DNA of 64,000 bases from Cyclobacteriaceae bacterium (GTDB lineage: Bacteria > Bacteroidota > Bacteroidia > Cytophagales > Cyclobacteriaceae). Positions 25,901-35,500 of this stretch are shown one piece after another (position 1 is the stretch's first letter; every line of letters begins with the position of its first letter). The stretch is from assembly GCA_019638275.1 (NCBI GenBank), contig JAHBUC010000001.1:558001-622000 (forward strand), read 5' to 3'. The position numbers were made by a program, and so were the translations under genes. The notes beneath the pieces were generated by a model. That model saw only the letters and a program-made list of their open reading frames with translations. It was not told where the DNA came from and made no database searches.

Positions 25901-28900
25901 TCCGTAGCAGAAGGATTGAATATGTAATGATACCATTTTTGGGCTTCGGCATATTTGCCCTGACTGTTTAAATGGTTGGCAAGCAGAAAGGGGATGTGAA
26001 AGAATATTTCACGGTAATAATTGCCATACGCTCCTTTAAAATCAATTTTATCCCTTATTACCAAGTTCTCTATTCTGTTGTTCGTAATTGTAATAGGAGC
26101 GGCGGCCTCTTTCAAAGCTTTTTGTGTTTCAATGTTCAGCGTTGTTTCAACACCGCTTGTAAACAAGGTTCTTGTAAGTGTTTCGCTTAAGGTAGTGCCT
26201 AATCTTCTTAAAACAAATCCATTGCCATCAATGGGTGTGCCTTGCAAAAGTAAGAGATCTCCTTGTGCATCTATGATGGCATCTCCATAAGCTCCATTGA
26301 CTATCTGAACTGTACTTCCCGAATGAAGGATTGCTATTTGCTCTTGCCGAACATTATCAAAACTATTATCTAAGGTGCATTGATTCCAATGTCTTGACAA
26401 TAAAAAGTCTGTTTTTGACGTATTAACCAATAATGAGCCATAAGCATAATTATCAAACAATTGAGTTGCTGGAGAACTTGCTCTATAAATTGAGTTACCA
26501 GTCTTCAATACAATTTTTCCAGGTTTATCAGAAATTATCCTTAAACTCTCCATGGAAGGATCACTAAAACCAGTAATATTAGATAACCTACCTGCATTAT
26601 CTTTGATATTTAGATTGTAAAAGTCAATAGCTGCCCTAAGTTGATAACCAGCACCTGTAAGGTTCAATCTGTTATTGTTGTCAATGGCTGGATACACTTG
26701 ATCCCATAAGAAACCTTGCAACGTATATTCATCAATTGCATCCCAATGTATTATATTATCATACCTTGGTGTTCTTAAAGGAGGATGAGCAAAAGAGATA
26801 ATGTCAAAAAAGGGGCTTTGTCGTAGTAACGACGGTAACTGATTGCGTAAGTTTCCGATTTCGTATTCATCTACAAGTGGATCTTTGATGGTACCATTAC
26901 CTTCAAATGGGTAGCAATCCTTCAAATTTAATTTCTGTGGCGGAGTCCAGGTACCGTCTAGTTTTAGCGTGGTGAATTCAATAGAGAATTTGTGGCTGTA
27001 TCCTGTAAATATGGAGCGATTATTATCAAAAACCGTATTGGCCAATGTTGTTACCCTTACCCAAAAAGTATGAAGCCGCCCATTGTACGTTATGGGCGCT
27101 ACTTTTCGAACCGGTATCTGTACGTTGATTTTTTCCCATGAATTCCAGACCACTCCTCTGTTGTCATTTTTTTCTGAGTAATAAAGATTTTCCACTTTTC
27201 TGTAATAATACATCGGTGGTTCATCAGCTGTTACACCAAAGAGATGCAATACATCTGTTTCGCTTTCCTCATCCTTCTCATGGTAAGAACCGGCAATTTT
27301 TAAATGAGCCACTTCATCAAATCCACGCATATATTTTGCGTAGGCATCTAAAACAGTATCTGCATTGATTTCTTGTTGAAGAAGTTCGTTTTCTAGTTCT
27401 TTAAACAGCGGAGATTTATCGTCTCTTAACTCTGGTTCAATATAATTTTCGGGGTACAGGAATACTTTGCGATTGGCTTCCCAAACCCTGTAATTTTTTC
27501 GCCAACTCCATTCGTCTCCTGGGATATCATCCGCCTGTACATGAACTCTTCCGGCAGTTCCAGGTTCCTGATCATCTTGTTCTAAATTCAAAAGTATTCG
27601 GTGGATATATAATTGCAAGCTCATTGTTGCGGCCACTAATCTTGAAGTTCTGGCACAGCCTTCCAATTCTGTATCAATAAGGAAGTAATGGAAAAGATCG
27701 TTTTCATTTTCAAACTGAGGGAATCCTGAATGAATAAGATACGTGGTAAGAGAGGCCCTCTTCTTGCCACGAAGTTTATCCTGGTATTTTTCCAGCTTCT
27801 CTTTTCGTTCACTCTCAGTTTTGTATTTACTTCTAAAGGCAGCTAGTATGGAATTGGTAGCTTCATTCAATTCAACATATGAAGTAGCAACAATTTTAGG
27901 TAGTATATCGCCTCCGATACCTACATAACTGCAAACATCTATTACCTTTTTATAATTCTCCAGGGAATGAATCGCATTCGAAGATGAATTAACAACAGCA
28001 TGTATTGATGCCAGTTGCTCCGGTTTTGTTTGTAACAGTACCGCAAGTTTCTCCTGGTCAGCCGTTTGAAATTGAGTAGCTACAACGAACGAATTCAGTA
28101 TCTCGGACAAATGCTGAACATTATGACTCTCGTCTTCATTGATAACAATGAATTTCGCGAACGCGTGAAGTTTTTGAATATTGTCAATTGTTAGGTTGTC
28201 AAGGTCAGTGATTCCGAAAACAGATAAATGCCCCAGAATGTAGGCCAGTGCATCTGAATTGAATTTTTTGTCCTTAAACAAAACACCAAACGGCAACAAT
28301 TTTTCAACCAAGGCCGGTATTGCCACAGCAGGAGTAGTAGTACCTTGTAGTTCCAAAGCGAATGCATCAGCGTCCAAATCCAATGTTAATGCGCTGGCTA
28401 TATTACGAATTGCCTGTTCGCTTAATCGCAATTGACCTGACAAGTAAAATGGAATTAAATATTGCGGATGATACTTTGTCAGGAGTGCCCTAATGTCAGG
28501 CTCAGGTTTTGTTATTCCCGCCGGTATGGTGAGTGCTGCGTTTGGGTTAAATGCAGGCTTCAACCAATAATTTATTTGGTCAGGCGCTTGTTCCAGTACA
28601 GCGTTGTTTGCAGAAATAATTGCCTTTGATTGTTCTTCTGTTATGTCACCAGGGGATGCAAAAATCTTATCAGCAAATAATAAAGCACCCGTTGTTTTGC
28701 ACTGCTCAAGAATATATGAAGTGATTTCTTCTTTTGTTTTGAAATTTTCCGGAATGGAAACATTTCCACTTTCAATAATAAAGTTCAACTCATCAATGGA
28801 AAATGTTGTTGACTTCCACCAGGTATGGAAATTCAAAAGATCATAAATGTGAGTAACATTTTCCAGGTAGTCATTTGGTATAGTAGCTATCAGTTTAATG

Positions 28901-31830
28901 AGCCTGAAAAAATCATCAATACTTAATTTAAGAATATCAGCAATTTTTGAATGTCTATATAAAAGCGAGAGATTTGCTATTGTTAGGTTGAAGCCTCTAT
29001 CGCCTTCATTTGCTGAATCAATTGCAATGATTCCAAGAGGAGAGGCAAGGTTCTTAATTAACGCCAGCACTTCGTCATCCGAGCGGTTGAGACCAGTCAT
29101 TAGGCGGGATGATGAAAATTCGGCCGGTGAGCTAGATTTATTAATAATTAGTGCAGGATGAATAAATTTTGTTGCTTCTTTTGGATAAGTTCCTTCTGCG
29201 GATACTACATCTTCGTGATTAAATAGTTTGTCGAAGAATGGTTTAGCTAACTCCAGATTTGAATTATTTAATAATTCATCAAGAGGTTTATCATTAATTA
29301 TTCCGGGAGATTCAACAACTTTAAGTGAAACACTTGGAATTTTAAGACATATTCCACACAGCTCTTCGATGGATGTTTTTGTTTTTTCCTGAAGTCTTAC
29401 CAGACTTCCAATACTTGACACAAAATTTTGATCGATATCTATTGAGACCCCTGCCGTATTCAGTTGGATTATCAAATAATCCAACTCTTCAATACTCCAG
29501 TTGGTTTTTCGCCATAGTCTAACGAACCGGTGTGCTCTGTCAAGGGCATTATAGGTAAGATTCTTAACCCTTTCAATATCGTTTTGGATGCTATTGGCAT
29601 CTAATTTCTCGCCTTGAATGACAATATTATCTGCACCCTTATTGGTAACAAATTGACTCTTGAGTATCCTACCAAGTTCTTTACGGTTAATACCCATTGG
29701 TTTCAGTAATAGCTGGGCATTGAATGGCGTGATTTTACCCGCGGTTACTGTAAAGGTTATCCCATATACTCTGTTGATGAATGCTGGTGATACATCAGGC
29801 GTTGTAATTAACTGATATTCTTTTTCTGAAAGGTTTAATCTCGACTTGGAAATTTCATCCTGAGGTTTTCCTAAAAGTATAGCGATTTCTTCTCTTGTTT
29901 TTTCAAAATGACCCAGGTAAGTGGAAACCGATTCTAACGGCAGGTGAAAAGGTTGCGTAAATGAATGAATATTATCTTTCCAAGTTCCAGGTTTATCTAA
30001 TGCGATTTCGCCTTTATAAACAAAGTCTTCGACTGCACTACGGTTATTCAGGTCTCCTGCAAAGCCTTTCTTTTTAGCAATGTAAGATTCAAGAATTTCA
30101 TTGATAATATCCAGGTAAGGAACAAGCGTACTGGTGTTTTCGCAAGTGAGTGGTAATGTCCATAAATCGGGTCTTCTTACTTTTAAGTTTAAAACATGGT
30201 TAGTTTTTGCTCCTGTAAAATATTTTGAAATAACGTATCGTTCCACAAACTGCATTAAATCCACAAAGTAGGCAGCCGGAGAGTAGATGGACTGACAATG
30301 TTCGCAATCGCAAAATGCCAGATCACCAAATAAATCCTGGTATCCTGGAATATCTTTAAGATAATCTTTAATCGAAGGGCTTGAATTGCCGACTGCGGTC
30401 CAATCAAAGCTACCTGTAAGAATATCCAAAATGGAGCCCATTACTCCGGAAGTACGGATGATACCCATGTGGGCATTTTCAAAATATTTTGTTGCAACAG
30501 TGGCATCCAGTTTAGTTGCTTTAATAAACTCTGGAAGTGTTGTCGAGGTAATATGGAATGAGGAATGGAACCCAGCTGCCATGATGGCTTCGGTATGTTC
30601 AATGTCCTGCGTAAAAGAATAAACTCTTTGATAAGATTTGGCAGAATTGAGCACCATGGCTTTTTCGGCTGGTTTAAAACCCTGGAAGTTGAGAGCTTTA
30701 ACATCTTCGCTATCGTGCGTATAACTAATTGCAAGAAAATTGACCTCAGGATTGTTTTTAACAAATTTGTCCAACAGGCCAATGCGTTCCGTTATCTTTT
30801 TCCCTTTATCTGCATTACTCAGTGATTTATCATTGAGTATTTCGTTAAGTTTTAAACCTGGATGGATTTTTGAGACCCTGTCAATGGTTTCGAATTGTAC
30901 TTTCTGTTTTTTGACTTCTGCCGCACTTATTCCTTCGGTTTTTAGTTCATCAAAGGGCCTGCCAAATACCTTTTCATTTTTTTCAGTTACTGTTTTTAAT
31001 GCATCCAGTCCTTTGGCTATTTCACCAGCTTTCACTTGAGAAATTCGATGGATAAGTGTTTCCTCGGGAAAAAGATTTTCTATTTTTTTATAGAGCACTT
31101 CGGCATAATCATTCTGCTTTAAATCGGCAGGTAATTCAATCTTTGATTCTTTCACTAATTTCTCCCAATCAGACCTTTCAAGCGTAATGAGGTCTTCCAT
31201 TGATTGAACGGATGGTATGGCTTGTTTTACATACTCTGTCAATTCAAAACTTGAGTCAAATAGGGTGTATAGATTGGATGCGAATCCAAGGTCTTTGGCT
31301 TCTTTAGCACTAAAGATTTTATCTTTTACGAGTTCATCTAGTTTATCATTGGAAATGGAATTCAGGCTTAGCTCTTTTACCAGTGCTTTATCCGTTTTTA
31401 TTTGGGATAACCCGGCAATATCACTTAAGCGGTACACCTTAGCCTTCATCAAATCGGGTTGGAAAGCGGGATTGATAAATACTGGTAATTCCGGCTGCAT
31501 GATATCATCCAATTTGCCCAGGTTGGGAAGTTTGGCAGTAACTTCTTCCAATTCTTTTTTCTTCTCTGCTGGAATTCGTCCTTCCAGGAGGTTTTCGGAT
31601 ATCGCTACCTTCAAGTCCGCTTTACCGAGTTTGTCTGCGCTGAAGTCAATCTTTTTAAGACTGGCTTTTATTTCCGGTGAGGCATCTTTTAGTTTTGCCT
31701 CAACTGTATTTTTGAGACTGATACTTGCTCGTTCACTCAACTTTGTAAACAAAGCAGGTTGCATCTTTTCAATTTCTTTTGGTGAGCGTGTTCCCAGTTT
31801 TTCGAGTTGGAGAAGATCTTGCTTATTCAT
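22963..31830 (-). CDS. TcA-type Tc (ABC) toxin subunit
   Basis: A 2955-residue TcA homologue. The N-terminal third is helical and includes the VRP1-like segment C-D-C-E-H-C-Q-S-I-Y-S-P-A-A-Y-F (~residues 507-522). A neuraminidase-like β-region follows (~1490-1620, with G-R-L-H-T-F-W-V-R-V). The pore-forming helical region is around 2300-2560 (A-L-F-A-P-E-I-D-P-R), and the C-terminal TcB-binding β-part contains Y-M-P-F-E-G-A-G-A-I-S-S-W. TcA forms the pentameric, cell-binding, syringe-like pore. It is the last gene of the minus-strand toxin operon, 36 bp after a 77-residue gene. Length is in the usual range or slightly above. Confidence 0.95.
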   Translation of the reverse strand: MNKQDLLQLEKLGTRSPKEIEKMQPALFTKLSERASISLKNTVEAKLKDASPEIKASLKKIDFSADKLGKADLKVAISENLLEGRIPAEKKKELEEVTAKLPNLGKLDDIMQPELPVFINPAFQPDLMKAKVYRLSDIAGLSQIKTDKALVKELSLNSISNDKLDELVKDKIFSAKEAKDLGFASNLYTLFDSSFELTEYVKQAIPSVQSMEDLITLERSDWEKLVKESKIELPADLKQNDYAEVLYKKIENLFPEETLIHRISQVKAGEIAKGLDALKTVTEKNEKVFGRPFDELKTEGISAAEVKKQKVQFETIDRVSKIHPGLKLNEILNDKSLSNADKGKKITERIGLLDKFVKNNPEVNFLAISYTHDSEDVKALNFQGFKPAEKAMVLNSAKSYQRVYSFTQDIEHTEAIMAAGFHSSFHITSTTLPEFIKATKLDATVATKYFENAHMGIIRTSGVMGSILDILTGSFDWTAVGNSSPSIKDYLKDIPGYQDLFGDLAFCDCEHCQSIYSPAAYFVDLMQFVERYVISKYFTGAKTNHVLNLKVRRPDLWTLPLTCENTSTLVPYLDIINEILESYIAKKKGFAGDLNNRSAVEDFVYKGEIALDKPGTWKDNIHSFTQPFHLPLESVSTYLGHFEKTREEIAILLGKPQDEISKSRLNLSEKEYQLITTPDVSPAFINRVYGITFTVTAGKITPFNAQLLLKPMGINRKELGRILKSQFVTNKGADNIVIQGEKLDANSIQNDIERVKNLTYNALDRAHRFVRLWRKTNWSIEELDYLIIQLNTAGVSIDIDQNFVSSIGSLVRLQEKTKTSIEELCGICLKIPSVSLKVVESPGIINDKPLDELLNNSNLELAKPFFDKLFNHEDVVSAEGTYPKEATKFIHPALIINKSSSPAEFSSSRLMTGLNRSDDEVLALIKNLASPLGIIAIDSANEGDRGFNLTIANLSLLYRHSKIADILKLSIDDFFRLIKLIATIPNDYLENVTHIYDLLNFHTWWKSTTFSIDELNFIIESGNVSIPENFKTKEEITSYILEQCKTTGALLFADKIFASPGDITEEQSKAIISANNAVLEQAPDQINYWLKPAFNPNAALTIPAGITKPEPDIRALLTKYHPQYLIPFYLSGQLRLSEQAIRNIASALTLDLDADAFALELQGTTTPAVAIPALVEKLLPFGVLFKDKKFNSDALAYILGHLSVFGITDLDNLTIDNIQKLHAFAKFIVINEDESHNVQHLSEILNSFVVATQFQTADQEKLAVLLQTKPEQLASIHAVVNSSSNAIHSLENYKKVIDVCSYVGIGGDILPKIVATSYVELNEATNSILAAFRSKYKTESERKEKLEKYQDKLRGKKRASLTTYLIHSGFPQFENENDLFHYFLIDTELEGCARTSRLVAATMSLQLYIHRILLNLEQDDQEPGTAGRVHVQADDIPGDEWSWRKNYRVWEANRKVFLYPENYIEPELRDDKSPLFKELENELLQQEINADTVLDAYAKYMRGFDEVAHLKIAGSYHEKDEESETDVLHLFGVTADEPPMYYYRKVENLYYSEKNDNRGVVWNSWEKINVQIPVRKVAPITYNGRLHTFWVRVTTLANTVFDNNRSIFTGYSHKFSIEFTTLKLDGTWTPPQKLNLKDCYPFEGNGTIKDPLVDEYEIGNLRNQLPSLLRQSPFFDIISFAHPPLRTPRYDNIIHWDAIDEYTLQGFLWDQVYPAIDNNNRLNLTGAGYQLRAAIDFYNLNIKDNAGRLSNITGFSDPSMESLRIISDKPGKIVLKTGNSIYRASSPATQLFDNYAYGSLLVNTSKTDFLLSRHWNQCTLDNSFDNVRQEQIAILHSGSTVQIVNGAYGDAIIDAQGDLLLLQGTPIDGNGFVLRRLGTTLSETLTRTLFTSGVETTLNIETQKALKEAAAPITITNNRIENLVIRDKIDFKGAYGNYYREIFFHIPFLLANHLNSQGKYAEAQKWYHYIFNPSATEVIDFSAPGLTPAQKKKMELDRNWQYLEFREIDTQKLRDQLNDKHAIEVYKKDPFNPHAIARLRMSAYQKSIVMKYIDNLLDWGDQLFTQDTMESINEATLLYIIAKEILGDRPAQIGECGEGKVDPKTYENIQPLLNKGSEFLAELESYTVVRTPRKKVKQKKSYFENVSILENSRKVASKVKYSKSISYAGPIAGINLNQLDQIKAIESKYIPEVSIKTVDDKVTGAFAKGTIRGLDWKKDSIYVKDRFKIPSFGISIIKHVSPVFCVPGNKDLLDYYNRVDDRLYKIRNCMNIQGQRRQLALFAPEIDPRMLVRAKAAGLSLDDILNSISGNLPPYRFAYILERAKAFTSIVQSFGASLLSAIEKKNGEELSLLRMTQQQNILEMTSKSRLLEIKSAEEGIKALNDRIESLNYQIGYYDNLINQRLNDNERLQSDMRHGVTKIRVTEAALGFLAGTLNLLPQLGSPFAMKYGGVELGESGGKFFNATSSLATIMENIGASSGLEAGFDRRSEGWKHQKKLLQHELKQTEKNLKASEIRRDILIESEKIHQKNIQHNQDVMDFYGEKFSNLGLYTWLSSTMQRLFKEAYNNALSIARLAEQAYRYERDDNNIFIDGSYFESSRAGLLAGERLQMALQTMERRYLETNYRKNEIDQAFSLTQINPAALMLLKQTGTCNFSIPEIFFDLFYPGQYRRKIQSVRLTIPSITGPYTNVSATLSLTGSQIRMEPKSGAAELKEFPKSRTTIISTSTAQNDAGVFQLNFRDDRYMPFEGAGAISSWKLSLPKNFRQFDYSTINDIIIHVSYTAEYDELFRDNVEKANGEIETLLKSNSSPMRRMISLRQEFSNAFHRLTEQAVNNPVLIKIENKHFPLFMNGRDLKITKSKLLLVTPNGQTTAGVNININTVSQTGFAKDPALGDLFAKDLGNLFNAGILKDHTISIIAGGDLSPAAPPVGQVAAIDVEKLEDIILYIEYKIG

Positions 31831-31866
31831 AATATTTTTCTTTTAAGGTTTTTGAATTCTTTGATC

Positions 31867-32100
31867 TCAAACGGTTTGGGAGGAAACAATAAAACTTGCC
31901 TGAAGTAATTTCAATTCTGCCAATGCCTCCACAATATTTCTGCGGGTTTGTTGTATGGGAATTCTTGCTGATTTGATTTTATCGTTGGCCTCTGAAAGTT
32001 TGTCTCCATCCACTAACAGGAGAACAGCATCAGCTTCGTCCTTTAGCCATAGGGTAATTTCTTTAATACCCTCTATCATATCCCCATCAGCGGTATTCAT
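31867..32100 (-). CDS. Small acidic helical protein in the Tc operon
   Basis: A 77-residue protein, predicted helical throughout, with no signal peptide or known motif. It is 21 bp after the 145-residue gene and 36 bp before tcA. Composition (many E, K, A, L) suggests a short helical hairpin. It could be an assembly factor or part of an immunity pair for the nuclease-like tip, but nothing in the sequence decides this. Confidence 0.65.
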   Translation of the reverse strand: MNTADGDMIEGIKEITLWLKDEADAVLLLVDGDKLSEANDKIKSARIPIQQTRRNIVEALAELKLLQASFIVSSQTV

Positions 32101-32121
32101 TCTTTCAAATAACCATTTTAT

Positions 32122-32559
32122 TTACTGAGCCTCATTTGCATCCAGCACTTTACTAAACCAGCGATCTAAATACTTTTCATAGATGTTGGCAATCTTATGG
32201 CAATGTCCACGAGCTTCGTACCCCTTAATGGTTACATAGCCGCTCTCCAGTGAAAGCAAAGCGGAACGACATTGAATGAAATTGCTCTTGTCATTTAGAA
32301 AATAAATCTCCAAGTATCTTACCGTTTCCTTTTCTACAAACTCCAGTATTAAGCTCAACTCACCGAGAACTTCCGCTAACTTTGCAGATGCTTCTGTAGG
32401 GTTATTCAGAAGCTTATTCTTTACCGAGCCAAAAAGACTTTCAAGGTCTTTGGCGGTGCTGAGAATGGATGTGAAGGATGGTATCATATTTTCTTCAATC
32501 ATTATCTCCGTTAATTTGTCTATCCATCCATCGGTAGTATGCATAAGTTCCATAACCAA
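32122..32559 (-). CDS. Small helical protein overlapping the toxin tip; possible immunity protein
   Basis: A 145-residue helical, slightly acidic cytoplasmic protein of no family I recognise. Its first ~65 bp overlap the 3' end of the TcB-TcC gene in another frame; ATG 32544 is an alternative start with less overlap. Genes placed right behind the variable C-terminus of Rhs/TcC toxins are often immunity proteins, which is the main reason for suggesting that role. A chaperone for the toxin is an alternative. Confidence 0.7.
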   Translation of the reverse strand: MVMELMHTTDGWIDKLTEIMIEENMIPSFTSILSTAKDLESLFGSVKNKLLNNPTEASAKLAEVLGELSLILEFVEKETVRYLEIYFLNDKSNFIQCRSALLSLESGYVTIKGYEARGHCHKIANIYEKYLDRWFSKVLDANEAQ

Positions 32560-35500
32560 TGCCGCCGTAGGTTCCCCAATTAAAAAGACCGGAAACGATA
32601 GGATGTCTATATAGCCATGAATTTAACCCCCTTGGAAGCGGCACTAAATTCCATCCAGCATCGCCCAGGCGTTGTAAGGCTCGATTCATAAAAGTACCTC
32701 TTGCAAATATTGGATTGGCGCCTCGATACCACCTTTGTTTAATAATCATATGTTCCATACTCCACCCATGTCCTCTTCCAAAAATGGATCTCCATCTGTT
32801 AAAAAAGTCTCTACTTGCGCCAAAAGTCCGTCTTTCTTCTAGAAAAAATCTAAATAACTTTCTACCTAAACCAGTTCTTTGACCCACTCTTCTGCTACCC
32901 AAGAAGAAACTACCTATCCTTGACATGACAGAACCTATAGCCCCTCTAGCCCTTGTTAGAACTCCTCGAATAGCTGCTCTTGAAGGGATCAATGCGGCAG
33001 CTCTGGTGAGTAATTGCCTTGCTGCAGCCCTTAAGCCAACCTTTAATGCACCTTGTAAGGCTACCTTTGCAGCTAAAGCCGCCTTTCCTATCGGTATAAT
33101 AGTGGTTATTACAGTAAGCGCAACGTAGACAACTTGTAGTGTTCTTCTTACCCACATCGGTGGCCGCCATCCAAACAAATCCATACCACCGGGTACGCCT
33201 CCCGCTTCGCCTCCTGGTGCGTCACTACCAAATTCAAGGTTGAAATATCCCGCAACCTTGACTACATCATCCATGAAATTTCTTCTTGGATCACCTTGTT
33301 GCCCTTGTCCTTGTTGCCCTTGCTGATCATTATTCCTCTGTTGATTGGCGTTACCATCTCCTTGTTGCTCACCAGTTCCTTGTCCTGAAGGGGGTGTTCC
33401 ATTAACTGGCTGATTACCCGTTCCACCCTCTGCTCCGTCTTGAGATCCATCCAATGTCCCATTTGGTATTCCATCAGGTACACCGTTGATGTCTCCATTC
33501 AAACTGCCTCTTGGGTCTCCTTCAGGTTGACCACCCAGTGCTCCATCGGCAGAACCACCAATTTGTCCCCCTTGAACTCCATTTTGAGAGCCACCAACTT
33601 GACCTCCTTGCTGACCATTTCCGGGATTGTCAGCTCCTTGTTGTCCTTGCCCACCTCTCGTACCAGTACTAGAACCTGTTCCACTTCCCGGTCTATTTCC
33701 TGCCCCAGCACCATTGCCTGGTGTTGTTCCGGTTCCTGTTCCTGTTGCTGTTGGTCCAGTGTTGTTGCCGCCTGCGCCTGTACCCGTTCCTCGTTGTCCT
33801 TCTCCGTGACCAGGACCTTGTGTTCCAGAGCCAACTCTTCCGTCACCCGTATTTCCACCACCGCCTGGATTGTTTTGAACCTGGCTACCACCTTCACCAG
33901 TTCCGTCATTTGTTCCTCCATTTCCGGTATCATCCGATCTACCTGTGCCTGTGGAATCAGCTGCTTCGCCCGTAGGCCCTGTTGCAGTAGTTCCACCTAA
34001 TGAATTGTCTGGGTTTTCAGATGCAGATGCTGTTTCGCCTGTACTTCCATTGTCAGGTGCAGGTTCAATTGTAGTGGTTGGTTGGTCCCCTGTGCCATCA
34101 TCAGAGGCTTCAGTATTTTGAGGGATCGGTGGAGGAATGGGTCTGCCTTGTCTATCAACCGGAGTACGAGTACCGTCAACAATCCATTGGGTACCTTCTT
34201 CTGTTGAAGGTGTTATAGTAACATTAGATAAGCGAAACCTTTGACCATCCATAATTACAACTCTACCTTCATAATGCCTTCTCGCCTCTTCCGCTGTACG
34301 AAGTTGTTTTCTACGATAAAGCCTCTGCTGACTTTGCAACCCATTTGGGTCCACCAGATTGATAGGGTTGTTGTGCACATAGAGATAAAGGTTTTCGGAA
34401 TCTTCCGGCCCCAAAGGGTCAGGATTAATCCATCCACCCATCCAGTGGGCATAGTAGCGGTATCCAAAATAATACAAGCCGGTAAAGTCATCTCGCTCTT
34501 TGCCAGAATAACGGTAGTGCTTCAGGTCAATGTCTCGTTTGTTTCTGCCAGCAATAAAGGAAGTGCCGCCAAAAGGAAAGTATTCTTCATAGGTTATTAC
34601 ATCCCCATTTTCATCCAATTCCAAGGATGCTGAGCCCAAATGGTTGGCTAATTGATAATGAATTTTCTTTTGGGTGAGGTCATCTGTTTCTCTTGCTTGG
34701 GTATCCTTTTCCCAAGAATGAATCAACGCCAGGTTATTGGTGCCATCAGAGATTTGGGAAGTAAAGCGCTTGAGTATTTCTGTTCCACCACGTGTTATTC
34801 TTTTGATTTCACAGCCGTCTAAGTAAACTTTTTCCGTAAGCTCTACGGTATTGTTGGCTACATCTACTACTCTTTGGGTTATTTTGCGTACACGCATGCC
34901 ATCGCCACCATATACATAGTATTCCTCATCATTGGGTGTACCTTGTAGCGAACGGTCTATCACGACAGCTTTTGAAATGTTGTTGCGATAGTTCCACTCC
35001 AGGCTTCTCAGGTGAGGCATGTATATGCAGTTTCCGTTAGCATCAAAACGATTTTCAGGATTAACAACAGCTATGCCGTTCAGATCGAGGAGCGGTAATG
35101 AGCGATTAGACGAATCAGATGTCCATATCTGTTTGGTCCAGTTTTTAGAAGCACCATTATGACGAATGGTTTTAATATTCCCTGCTACATCATATTCATA
35201 GGTTCGGGTGTATCGTTCAACGGTTGCAGCGTTGTTTAATGTGATGTGTCTTGTGCCTTTGCCCCAGTTGGCAGGTACTCCGGCTTCCCGACTACGATCA
35301 GCGTAATCATTTTGCAGCAATGCCTGATGTACTCTTCCTTTGGCAGATTTAAGTTGATAAAGGGCATCGTATTCAAACTCTGAATGAGCCGAAACATTCA
35401 GACCTTCCAGCACATGTGGATTAGGTGCTGTAGGTTGCTGGGCTTCATCTACTAAATGAATCAGGTTGCCGACCGGGTCGTAGGTGTAACGAATATCCTG

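Noticed and set aside
33440..34000. Long Ser/Thr- or Pro-rich frames opposite the TcB-TcC linker
   Set aside because: They are shadows of the low-complexity Gly/Gln/Asn tract read in other frames.
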